Both the position numbers and the translations under genes were made by a program. Below the pieces are notes generated by a model that saw nothing but the letters and a program-made list of their open reading frames with translations, was not told the DNA's origin and searched no databases. From positions 37,300 to 101,299 of the forward strand of contig CAZSDK010000017.1 in NCBI GenBank assembly GCA_964605655.1: a DNA stretch of 64,000 bases, given 5' to 3'. The stretch comes from JAKLIX01 sp964605655 (lineage in GTDB: Bacteria > Bacteroidota > Bacteroidia > Bacteroidales > CAIXZF01). Positions 54,518 to 62,861 of the stretch are shown here, one piece after another (the stretch's first letter is position 1; each line of letters starts with the position of its first letter).

Positions 54518-57304
54518 CTACTTCAGCTTTTCAGCCTCTTTTCTGGCATCCTCCAGGATCTTCTGAGCCTTGGCATCGGCTTCCTTCTGCAGCTTGTCTG
54601 ATTTTTCCTTCGCCTGTTTGACCAGCTGCTTGGAAGTTTCTTTGGCAGCGGCCTTCATGATGGGATTACTGGCCTTGTTCACCAGATCCCGTCCCTGCTT
54701 CTCCGCCTGGGAGATCAGCAACTCCCCTCCCTTCTTTGCTTCATCTCTTACGAGCTGGGCCTTTTTCTCTGCTTCGGCAAGGATCTGCTGTGCCTTAGCA
54801 CTCAGGTCTTCCTTCACTTTGGCAACCTCCTGCTGAACCTGCTCCTTAGCCTGTTGAACCACCTGCTCTTTGATTTCAGTGACGGCACTGGCCATACTGC
54901 TTTTTAAATCCGTGGTGATCACAGGTTTTAACATGGTGCCACCGATATGGGCCGCCACCACCAGGGAACCTCCCGGGTTGATGGTCACTCCTTTAACCTG
55001 CGCTTTCTTTACCAGGTTGTCGACAACCGCGTTGGCCTGACTTCCGAACATTTCCCTGGGAATGTCCATCACCATGTCATAAGAAATGGTCTGGTCCAGC
55101 GCGTTCCAGCCGCTGAGGGTGGTCTTCACCTTGTCGATGTTGAAAGTGTTCGGTTTGACCTCCAGCTTACCGTCACGAATGGCAATACCCATGCTGACTT
55201 TATCCAGGGCCAGCTTTTTGAATTTCTCAATTTTCAATTGTTCAGCCAGCTGATTCATCGGAAGGAAATCTTTGATCTCCAGATTATTGCCTGACAGGTT
55301 TCCCAGACCGTTGATCTTTTCATAAACAGGTTGCATGTGCTCATCCAACACGGTGGTAAGCTGAAGTTTCGCACTTACCTTTCCGGAACATTTCGACGCG
55401 ATGGGTGCCAGTTTCTGAACCGTCACAAAAGTCTGGTACGACTGAGGAATGTCAAAACCATTGATTTCCAGGTTCAGGTCGGCTGCCGGGAGCTGCCGGG
55501 AGCTGCTGTAGGTACCGCTTACCGCCATACTTCCCCCGAGCATCTGCATGCTGAGGCCCTCGAGGTTTACTTTCCGGTCGGCGACCCGGAGTTTTCCCTG
55601 CACTTTATCCATCACCATCTTATCATACAAGATCTTGTCTGCCTGCACTTTAACCTGGAGATCGAGGTTGGCCGGGACTTCAATGACGCTCATTTTCGTG
55701 GTGTCGGGAGCCTGGCTGCCGGTGCTGGGAGCGCCGGTCATCCATTCGTTCAGGTCGATGAGCCTGGAACGGCTTTCAAAAGTGCCGCTCAGCTTTTCTC
55801 CTTTCAGAAAGTACCCGATGAAATTATCGATCTGTCCGGTGGCATTCACATCCGTACGTCCGGCCACCAGGTCAAAGACAGGCAGGCTTACCACTTTGGG
55901 GGAGAACAGCAACTCCATCCGCTTGATCAGGACCTCGGAAGCCACTTCCTTCCCCTTGTATTTCATTTGGTCGATCACCACCTTTCCCTTTGCATCGAAA
56001 GCTTCGTAATTCTTTTGTTCAATGGAAGACATTTTGCCGTTGAGCGTGACATCGGCGTCAATTTTCCCGCTCAGGTCGGTGGAATCGCCCAGGGGATAGA
56101 AATCTTTCACCTGGGCCAGGTCCAATTTCCCTTTGATGTTTCCGTTGATGGAGGGATCAGATACAGGAGTCTTTACCAGCATCTTCATATCCACGGGGTT
56201 ATTCCCCATCTCCAGGTGTAACTTCCTGAGATCGATCACGGTGCGGTCGGGATTGCCGTCCGGGTTGCTGATATCCGCATCCAGGTTAATGTTGGTCACC
56301 GCTTTTGGAAGATCCGGATACTTGAACATGGCATCCCCTACCTTCAGCTTCACGGCAAAGCCGGGGATGCGGTTGTCGTTGTACACCCCTTTGACAAAGC
56401 CTTCCAGGGCCAGGGTCCCTTTCACGTCCACCTTGTCAAAATCCTTGGTATAGCTTCCGGGCACCAGTGACAGAAAGTCTTTGAACTGTCCTTCTTTCAC
56501 CTTAAAGACGAAATCCGTGCTGATATCATCCTCCGGCATGGCAAACCATCCGTCGAAGCCGAGGCCCAGCCGGTTGAGCATCACCCTGGCATCTTTGAAG
56601 GTGAACTTAAAGAGCTTCATGTCGGCGTCTATCCCGGAGCTAAGCTCGGTCCTGGCCTTGTTGATCCAGGTCACCCCGCCATAGGCAAAGCTCAGTGCGT
56701 CGACCGTGGTGGTCGTATTCATGGAAGCCAGGTCCCCGTTGAGGTCGGCATTCAGCTTCAGGGCGATGCCATCCAGTCCCACGTTCAGGTTCATGCTCTG
56801 GTCTTCATACACCAGCTTCCCTTTCTCGATGGTCACCTTCTCGATGGACATTTTAAACGAAGAAGGCTCCGCTGCTGCTGTGGCCGTATCGCTGCTTTCT
56901 TTGGCGATGTCCCAGTTGACTTTCCCGTCTTTCAAGGTCTTCAGCAAGATATCAGGCTCCAACAGCCTGATCTTCTTCACCTTGTATGTGTTCCCCCTGA
57001 AAACGCTCATCAGGTCGAGCGTCAGGTCGAGCTCTTTGGTCTGAAACAGTGTATCCCGGGCAAAGTCCCCGGTGCCGGCAACGGAAAGGTCCTCCAGTCC
57101 CAGCGAGAAGTTGGGGAAACTCCGGAACAGCGACAGGCTGAAATCTTTGAATTCCACTTTCGCGTTCACAGAGTTGTTAATCTCGGCCTTGACCTTTGCG
57201 ATGATCTTGTTGCGGAACACGTAAGGCAGTGTGATGGCTGCCAGTAACAGCACCAGTACTACGATACCGGCGATCTTCAGGATGAGTTTGGTGATTTTTT
57301 TCAT
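54518..57304 (-). CDS. AsmA-family protein with C-terminal coiled coil
   Basis: A 928-residue protein anchored by one N-terminal membrane helix (about 8-30). It starts like AsmA (KVEFKDFSLSLFRSFPNFSL followed by GLEDLSV) and continues as a long beta-rich rod typical of AsmA/TamB-like proteins, which bridge the periplasm and move lipids. The C-terminal AsmA_2-like part (to about 800) is followed by about 120 residues that are almost wholly Ala/Lys/Glu/Gln helix (QILAEAEKKAQLVRDEAKKG), an extension not part of the core family. Lipid transport or outer membrane upkeep is the likely role. Confidence 0.85.
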   Translation of the reverse strand: MKKITKLILKIAGIVVLVLLLAAITLPYVFRNKIIAKVKAEINNSVNAKVEFKDFSLSLFRSFPNFSLGLEDLSVAGTGDFARDTLFQTKELDLTLDLMSVFRGNTYKVKKIRLLEPDILLKTLKDGKVNWDIAKESSDTATAAAEPSSFKMSIEKVTIEKGKLVYEDQSMNLNVGLDGIALKLNADLNGDLASMNTTTTVDALSFAYGGVTWINKARTELSSGIDADMKLFKFTFKDARVMLNRLGLGFDGWFAMPEDDISTDFVFKVKEGQFKDFLSLVPGSYTKDFDKVDVKGTLALEGFVKGVYNDNRIPGFAVKLKVGDAMFKYPDLPKAVTNINLDADISNPDGNPDRTVIDLRKLHLEMGNNPVDMKMLVKTPVSDPSINGNIKGKLDLAQVKDFYPLGDSTDLSGKIDADVTLNGKMSSIEQKNYEAFDAKGKVVIDQMKYKGKEVASEVLIKRMELLFSPKVVSLPVFDLVAGRTDVNATGQIDNFIGYFLKGEKLSGTFESRSRLIDLNEWMTGAPSTGSQAPDTTKMSVIEVPANLDLQVKVQADKILYDKMVMDKVQGKLRVADRKVNLEGLSMQMLGGSMAVSGTYSSSRQLPAADLNLEINGFDIPQSYQTFVTVQKLAPIASKCSGKVSAKLQLTTVLDEHMQPVYEKINGLGNLSGNNLEIKDFLPMNQLAEQLKIEKFKKLALDKVSMGIAIRDGKLEVKPNTFNIDKVKTTLSGWNALDQTISYDMVMDIPREMFGSQANAVVDNLVKKAQVKGVTINPGGSLVVAAHIGGTMLKPVITTDLKSSMASAVTEIKEQVVQQAKEQVQQEVAKVKEDLSAKAQQILAEAEKKAQLVRDEAKKGGELLISQAEKQGRDLVNKASNPIMKAAAKETSKQLVKQAKEKSDKLQKEADAKAQKILEDARKEAEKLK

Positions 57305-57372
57305 GGGGCCACATTATTACTTTTTAAAGTACAATTATCTAAAACAACTGTTTACAGGAGAAATTGCGATCT

Positions 57373-60300
57373 CTATTCCTTTCTGATCCCACCAATTTTT
57401 CGCCAAGAATTTCCATTATCAATAGATCTTAATAAACCTTCAATCCCATATACATATATACCACTATCCACGGTCGAAAATACAGCATCAAAATAGTAAT
57501 AAACTACATCGGCATCAAAAAAGAAACGTCTATTATCCTCATTTATAGCATACTTTAATACCTGTTTCCAATTTTCACCATCAGTTGTCAGATATACATT
57601 GCAACTAGTATACTGCCAATAACCGTTCTCATTAAAAGTTTGAACTAATGCGATCATTTTTGATGGGTTATCTGAATTAATTGTGACATCGTAGATACGA
57701 CCGTTCACACTCCACGTCTTGGTCCAGGTTCTTCCTAGGTCCTCTGATTGAATTAATGTCCCATATTCTCGAAATTGACTTATGTATAGAATTTTATTCC
57801 CTTGAAAAAGCACGGGCGAAAACCCATTTGAATAGAAATCCGCCCCAACTGAATTAACAATATTGTCAATTAAAGGATTCCATGTCCAACCTCCATCATG
57901 ACTTATCTCCATACTGCGTGTACATATGTTTTTACTATTTTCACTATCTATTAAAAAATTTAAACCGGATTCACGAAGCTGGGTATTCCCTTTCGTCCAC
58001 TTATCAAACCTTTCTAAATAATAATGTACATATCCTCTTGCGATATAAATAATATTTGAATCAAGAGGATCATATTGAAAACATGTGATGCTATTATACC
58101 CTCCATTATTATCTTCAGATATATCGCTCCAAGTAAGTCCTTTATCATAGGAGATAAACATACAATTATCGTATTTACTCAGAATAAATAATTCCTTATT
58201 GTTAGTTGGTGACCTGAAAAACTTAAAACGCGAATTATCATTCGAGTGGGGGCAAGATAAATTTATATTGCACCTTTTCCAGGTTAATCCGCTATTTTCA
58301 GATCTCCAAAGACCAAAATTCTGAACGTCTATATTATCTTCATTTGCAATAATTGCAAACTGAGTTTCTTTGGTATTAGTACTATCTATTGAGAAATATA
58401 GCTGAACATTAGAGTGTCTTGTTAATCCATAGTTAAGTCCAATTATATTTAACTGAGGATCAATATATGCAATCTTGTTCATCTTGGAAGACACAAATAT
58501 TCCCTTGTAATCAGGGTTAATAAATATTCCACTTATCGTATCAAAATCAGGATCAGTGATTTTTATCTCCTTCCAGCTTAAAAGATTGTTATCAGAACTA
58601 AATAATACGGATCCTGAATGGTCAGCACCTCCAATATATACCTCATTATCTGTTATATACGCTGCCAATATTTTGGTAGACTTGTTATTAACCCCATCCA
58701 TAAGGCTCCAAGTTTTACCTTCATCTGATGTTTTATAAATGCCATTATTCGTAAAGGCTACAAGGCAAGGGTTTAATAAGTAATTAACATGCAAGATAGC
58801 TTGAACATCTGTAGGTTTGTAAACAGTCGGTTTCCCAGGTTTCCTAATCTCCAATTTTGGGATCTTTTCACCAATATTTTCCCAACTCGAACCGGCATTC
58901 TCAGAAATAAAGAGCCCTTCTTCCAACAGTAAATACAAAATGTCTCTTTTAGTAGTATTGAATAACAGCTGCTTAGGTAAAGTGCAAGGTTGAAAATCAG
59001 TCCATGTAAAACCGGCATCATTTGTTTTATAGATACCAAACTCACCCAATAAGAACACTTCAGAATTATTGTACGGGTTAATAATTACTTTTGAAAACTT
59101 GTCAATCTGGTTTAACCCATTCTGAATTTGGATCCAGTCCTTCCCCTTATTCGTACTTTTATAAACCTTGTTTTCAGTATTAATGCTATAGAAGATATTT
59201 GGATTATCAGGATTTACCGATAAGTATAATACCTTACCCGTAACCCTACACCATTTATCCCCATAGCCACTACACAGATGATATATAACGTTATCAATAG
59301 TCACATAGCAGAGTCCCTCGCTGTCTGTCTGGAAGCTGTTTAGTATCCGGTTATTTTGCATATATTTATTCACAACATCTGGATTACTCTTTTTCAGGTT
59401 CTCAGTAATATTTTGTTCAATGATCCTTGAAAGCTGATCTGTCTTATGAGATGAAGTCAATATCCCTGAAATATCCCATTTTATCACATCCCCATTATCC
59501 GAAGCACTCACAATGTATTGATCATCCGGACTGAAGATGTTGTTCTCGATGTTATCCTTATGCGCCTTGAAAGAGGCTATCTGTTTCCTTTCCTGCCAGT
59601 CATACAGCAGGATCATCCCGTCTTTACAACCGCACACCAGGTATTTCCCGTCATGGCTGAACCGGATGCAGTTTACCCAGGTGGGATAACTCAGCAACTC
59701 AAGCTCCATTGCTCCGGATTCGTAATCAAAGATCTTAATCTTTCCATCTATCCCGCAGGTGACCAGTTTTTTCTGATCGGGGCTGAACAATACATTGAAC
59801 ACTGCCTGGGTGGAAGGATAAAGCGTTTTTACCTGAGCCAGCTGTCCTACATCCCAGACAGAAACGTAACCGTCGGAACCACAGGCAGCCAGCAGCCGTC
59901 CATCAGGGGAGAGGTCCAGGTAACTAACCGCCCGGGTATGAAATTTGAGTTTTTCGATCACCTCAAATTTCTGAGCATCAATCACATTTATAGTACCAAT
60001 GTAGGTTCCGGCAAAAATCCGGCTGCCATCAGGGGAATAACGAAGGCAATAGGTAGTGAACTGCCCCCCCGGATTTTTCATTTTTTCCAGTGTCTTTTTC
60101 TGGTATGGATCTGTGAAAACGATGCCTTCCTTCGTTCCGTAAGCGATCTGTGGTAAGGTCGGATGATGCTGGATGCTTGCAACCTGGTCGCTTTCCTGTT
60201 CCAATAAATAGGTGCTATGATCCTGGAGATTCATCACGCTGACTTTCCCGGTGTTATCCCCAATAAAAAGGTACTTTCCGTCCGGGGAATATTGCAGGGC

Positions 60301-60429
60301 AAATACCTTACCCATGGAACCTTCAGGAAATAGAACCTCCTTACCTGGTGTCTGTGATGAAAGGTGAACGCCCGTCAATACTAAAAAACTCAATAAGGTC
60401 CATGTAGGTATCCGGAAGTAATGTCTCAT
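57373..60429 (-). CDS. Secreted WD40 plus BNR/sortilin-like propeller protein
   Basis: A 1018-residue protein with a signal peptide ending LSSQ. Residues about 35-330 hold seven WD40-type repeats (LQYSPDGKYLFIGDNTGKVS, DLSPDGRLLAACGSDGYVSV, and so on). From about 400 to the end come BNR/photosystem II stability factor-like repeats with the marker SxDxGxTW (TNDAGFTWTD, SENAGSSWENI, SEDLGRTWTKTW, SIDNGNSWRKI). So there are two or more beta-propellers in one chain, probably a surface or periplasmic binding protein. The WD40 part has the base composition of the neighbourhood, while the BNR part, about 57373-59480, is clearly AT-rich. Confidence 0.82.
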   Translation of the reverse strand: MRHYFRIPTWTLLSFLVLTGVHLSSQTPGKEVLFPEGSMGKVFALQYSPDGKYLFIGDNTGKVSVMNLQDHSTYLLEQESDQVASIQHHPTLPQIAYGTKEGIVFTDPYQKKTLEKMKNPGGQFTTYCLRYSPDGSRIFAGTYIGTINVIDAQKFEVIEKLKFHTRAVSYLDLSPDGRLLAACGSDGYVSVWDVGQLAQVKTLYPSTQAVFNVLFSPDQKKLVTCGIDGKIKIFDYESGAMELELLSYPTWVNCIRFSHDGKYLVCGCKDGMILLYDWQERKQIASFKAHKDNIENNIFSPDDQYIVSASDNGDVIKWDISGILTSSHKTDQLSRIIEQNITENLKKSNPDVVNKYMQNNRILNSFQTDSEGLCYVTIDNVIYHLCSGYGDKWCRVTGKVLYLSVNPDNPNIFYSINTENKVYKSTNKGKDWIQIQNGLNQIDKFSKVIINPYNNSEVFLLGEFGIYKTNDAGFTWTDFQPCTLPKQLLFNTTKRDILYLLLEEGLFISENAGSSWENIGEKIPKLEIRKPGKPTVYKPTDVQAILHVNYLLNPCLVAFTNNGIYKTSDEGKTWSLMDGVNNKSTKILAAYITDNEVYIGGADHSGSVLFSSDNNLLSWKEIKITDPDFDTISGIFINPDYKGIFVSSKMNKIAYIDPQLNIIGLNYGLTRHSNVQLYFSIDSTNTKETQFAIIANEDNIDVQNFGLWRSENSGLTWKRCNINLSCPHSNDNSRFKFFRSPTNNKELFILSKYDNCMFISYDKGLTWSDISEDNNGGYNSITCFQYDPLDSNIIYIARGYVHYYLERFDKWTKGNTQLRESGLNFLIDSENSKNICTRSMEISHDGGWTWNPLIDNIVNSVGADFYSNGFSPVLFQGNKILYISQFREYGTLIQSEDLGRTWTKTWSVNGRIYDVTINSDNPSKMIALVQTFNENGYWQYTSCNVYLTTDGENWKQVLKYAINEDNRRFFFDADVVYYYFDAVFSTVDSGIYVYGIEGLLRSIDNGNSWRKIGGIRKE

Positions 60430-60615
60430 AAATGAAGTGTTTATATTTTGGACTTTTAAGGGATGTTGATTTGCTTTATCAGGAACTCTACTGTTGCCTC
60501 AGGATACACAGGTCAAATTTAACCAAAACCCATCAATACTGTATGAAATTTGAAGAGACTAGGGATGGAAATAATACTTTTGGGGAAATTTGTATGACCC
60601 TTCTTACATAATGAC

Positions 60616-61881
60616 ATGAACCCGTTAAGAATCACTATTTTGTTCATTGCCCTGGCGGGCATCACCGTATTTTCCTCCTGCCATAAAGAGGATAAAGATG
60701 AAAATGAGGCCAATACCGTAGTCACCTTTGGAGCCCTGCTCCCGCTGACGGGTCCGGATGCCGCAGAAGGCAGCATGGCAAGATCAGCCATCGGCTGTGC
60801 CCTTTACGACGTCAACACCTACATGCAACAAATTGGATCTCCGCTCAGGTTTGAATGTGTTATCAGGGACATGCAAAGCAATGCGGCTGCCTGCCTGCAG
60901 CAGACCATGGAATTGAACAGTCAGGGCATCCATATTTTACTGGGAGGTCCCTATAACAGTGATGAGCTGGCTGCGATCAAGACCTACCTCGACACCCATA
61001 ACATAATCATCCTCAACGCCTATAGCACCTCTCCTTCTCTTTCCGTTGCCGGTGATGCCATCTTCCGCCTGTTACCCGATGATCAGCAACAAGCAGCAGG
61101 TACGGTGGCCATGCTCAAGCACGACAGTGTGAGTATGATCCTGCCTGTTTATGTCAACGACCTGTACGGCAGTGGCTTGTGGCAGCAAATCAAGACTGGT
61201 TTTGAAGCAGCGGGCGGGTTCACCTCCCCGGGCATCTCCTTCGCTCCGGGTACCACCGATTTCACTTCATCCATTTCCACGCTGAACACCCTGGTTTCCC
61301 AGGCAGTGAGCCAGTATGGAGCAGGAAAGACCAGGGTGGTATTGATCACCGGCGAGGAGACCGTCCCCATCTTTACCCTGGCTGACACGTATCCCCAGCT
61401 TAAGTCTGTCCGTTGGATCGGTACCGATGGCAGCGCCTGCCAGAATGATATTGTTGCCAACACAAGCGCGGCTCAGTTTGCCGTTGCTGTTCATTTTCTG
61501 GCTTCTGTATATGAAGTCGGCATGAACCTACAAGGCAACTATACCTCTCAAGTCCAGGATATTATAACATATATTTCGCAGGAAACCGGACTCAATCCTA
61601 ACTCCAACACCTTTAATGTTTATGATGCGGTGAAGATTCTTGCCCTGGCTTATCAGTCGGTGAGAAATGAAGATGCCTCTGCTTACAAGGTGGCCATCCC
61701 TCAGATCTGCAGGAATTATTTCACCGGCCCGCTGACATCCAGGGAGCTAAACAACGCAGGAGATATCGCCAAACCGGTCTACGGATTTTGGGGTGTCGTA
61801 CAGAACGGGAGTTTCTATGAGTGGAAGCTGGGAGCTCATTATTTCTCCGACGGGGACCAGTTGTCTTACCTGAATCCATAG
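60616..61881 (+). CDS. Periplasmic binding lipoprotein (Peripla_BP_6-like)
   Basis: A 421-residue lipoprotein with lipobox FSSC (Cys22). The type I periplasmic binding fold is recognisable from FGALLPLTGPDAAEG, ILLGGPYNSDELAAIKTYLD and NAYSTSPSLS. The group includes Leu/Ile/Val- and amide-binding proteins of ABC importers. No permease or ATPase genes are nearby, so it may serve a distant transporter or act as a receptor. Confidence 0.82.
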   Translation: MNPLRITILFIALAGITVFSSCHKEDKDENEANTVVTFGALLPLTGPDAAEGSMARSAIGCALYDVNTYMQQIGSPLRFECVIRDMQSNAAACLQQTMELNSQGIHILLGGPYNSDELAAIKTYLDTHNIIILNAYSTSPSLSVAGDAIFRLLPDDQQQAAGTVAMLKHDSVSMILPVYVNDLYGSGLWQQIKTGFEAAGGFTSPGISFAPGTTDFTSSISTLNTLVSQAVSQYGAGKTRVVLITGEETVPIFTLADTYPQLKSVRWIGTDGSACQNDIVANTSAAQFAVAVHFLASVYEVGMNLQGNYTSQVQDIITYISQETGLNPNSNTFNVYDAVKILALAYQSVRNEDASAYKVAIPQICRNYFTGPLTSRELNNAGDIAKPVYGFWGVVQNGSFYEWKLGAHYFSDGDQLSYLNP

Positions 61882-61902
61882 GTGGTAAACTGATACTTTA
61901 CA

Positions 61903-62556
61903 TCATTCAGGTTTGAATTCCAGTGATTCCGGGTCAAAACAGCCGGTGATCTCCAGGCCCGGTTGCAGCCAGAAGGCCTGAAGTCCGGCGGCCCGGGCAG
62001 TCTCGATGTTCTTATGCGAGTCATCGATAAAGAGGGTACGGGAGGGGACCAGTCTTGCTTTTTGTATCACCGTATCAAAGATCTCCCTGCCGGGTTTGAT
62101 CAATCCCATTTCAAAGGAGAGAAAGACCTGTTCAAATAAGTCATTAAAGCTGTTGTATCCAAAGACCTCTTTGAGCTGGGAGACATAGTTTCGGTAATGG
62201 ATCTCGTTGGTATTGCTGAGAAGAAAGATCCTGTATTTAATTTTCAGCTTTTCCAGCAGCCGGATCCTGGAGGGAGGCATATCAAGGATCAGGGCGTTCC
62301 AGGCATTTTCCAGGTCTTCGTCAGAGATATTCCATCCGCTAATGTCTCTGATCGTCTGGTAAAATCCGGCAGGACTGATCAGGCCTTTTTCAAGCATCAT
62401 GAACAGTTCTGAAGGCGGTGGTGACTGGTCGGGCCGGTATGACTGCTGAAAGCCAAGTCTGCTGAAGGCGTCGGCCGAGCGTTGGAGGTCGATATTAAGG
62501 ATAACCCCGCCGTAATCAAAGATGATGCTGTCGAAATCTGAGGCCTGAGTGGTCAT
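61903..62556 (-). CDS. HAD-family hydrolase/phosphatase
   Basis: A 217-residue cytosolic HAD protein. The nucleophile is D14 in IIFDYGGVILNID, motif II is LLSNTNEI, the conserved Lys is in GLIKPGREIFD, and motif IV is FIDDSHKNIETA. The position two after D14 is Gly and not Asp, as in the YihX/epoxide-hydrolase N-terminal group of HAD enzymes. Sugar phosphates or nucleotides are likely substrates; the exact one is unknown. Confidence 0.85.
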   Translation of the reverse strand: MTTQASDFDSIIFDYGGVILNIDLQRSADAFSRLGFQQSYRPDQSPPPSELFMMLEKGLISPAGFYQTIRDISGWNISDEDLENAWNALILDMPPSRIRLLEKLKIKYRIFLLSNTNEIHYRNYVSQLKEVFGYNSFNDLFEQVFLSFEMGLIKPGREIFDTVIQKARLVPSRTLFIDDSHKNIETARAAGLQAFWLQPGLEITGCFDPESLEFKPE

Positions 62557-62573
62557 AAAAAAGAGGTTACCCG

Positions 62574-62603
62574 TTGAAAATTCGCCTTAAAGGTGTAACT
62601 TTG
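62574..62603 (+). promoter_or_regulatory. Bacteroidota-type promoter for tRNA (CAT)
   Basis: TTG (62574-62576), 19 bases, TAACTTTG (62596-62603): an exact match to the TTG-N19-TAnnTTTG pattern. Confidence 0.75.
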
Positions 62604-62638
62604 CACGCTCTTTTCCAAGAGAAGCCTGTTGGAAAAGC

Positions 62639-62715
62639 GGGCCCATAGCTCAGACGGTTAGAGCTGCGGACTCATAATCCGTCGGTCCCAGGTTCAAGTC
62701 CTGGTGGGCCCACCA
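62639..62715 (+). tRNA. tRNA with anticodon CAT (probably tRNA-Ile2)
   Basis: Acceptor GGGCCCA pairs with TGGGCCC, and CCA is encoded (62713-62715). The anticodon arm CGGA-CTCATAA-TCCG gives anticodon CAT; the T-arm is CCAGG/CCTGG with TTCAAGT. CAT occurs in initiator Met, elongator Met and the Ile tRNA whose C34 is changed to lysidine. The acceptor start GGGCCCATAGCTCAG favours Ile2, but elongator Met cannot be excluded. A tyrosine integrase gene follows. Confidence 0.9.
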
Positions 62716-62760
62716 GTGGTAGATAAGATTTGGAAGAAATTCTCCAAATATCTGAAAATC

Positions 62761-62804
62761 AAAGCTGTTTTTGCAAAATAATAATTGTAAGAACAGCTTT
62801 TTTT
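62761..62804 (+). terminator. Terminator after tRNA (CAT)
   Basis: AAAGCTGTT (62761-62769) pairs with AACAGCTTT (62792-62800) across a long loop, followed by T's to 62804. Confidence 0.7.
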
Positions 62805-62824
62805 CGTATTTTGCAGCAAAATGT

Positions 62825-62844
62825 TTCACAAATGCTTCACAAAT
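62825..62844. repeat. Two TTCACAAAT copies one helical turn apart
   Basis: TTCACAAAT occurs at 62825-62833 and 62836-62844, an 11-base step, just before the integrase start. Such short direct repeats are typical arm-type binding sites for tyrosine integrases; this is inferred. Confidence 0.35.
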
Positions 62845-62861
62845 TTTTATGATATTCTGCC

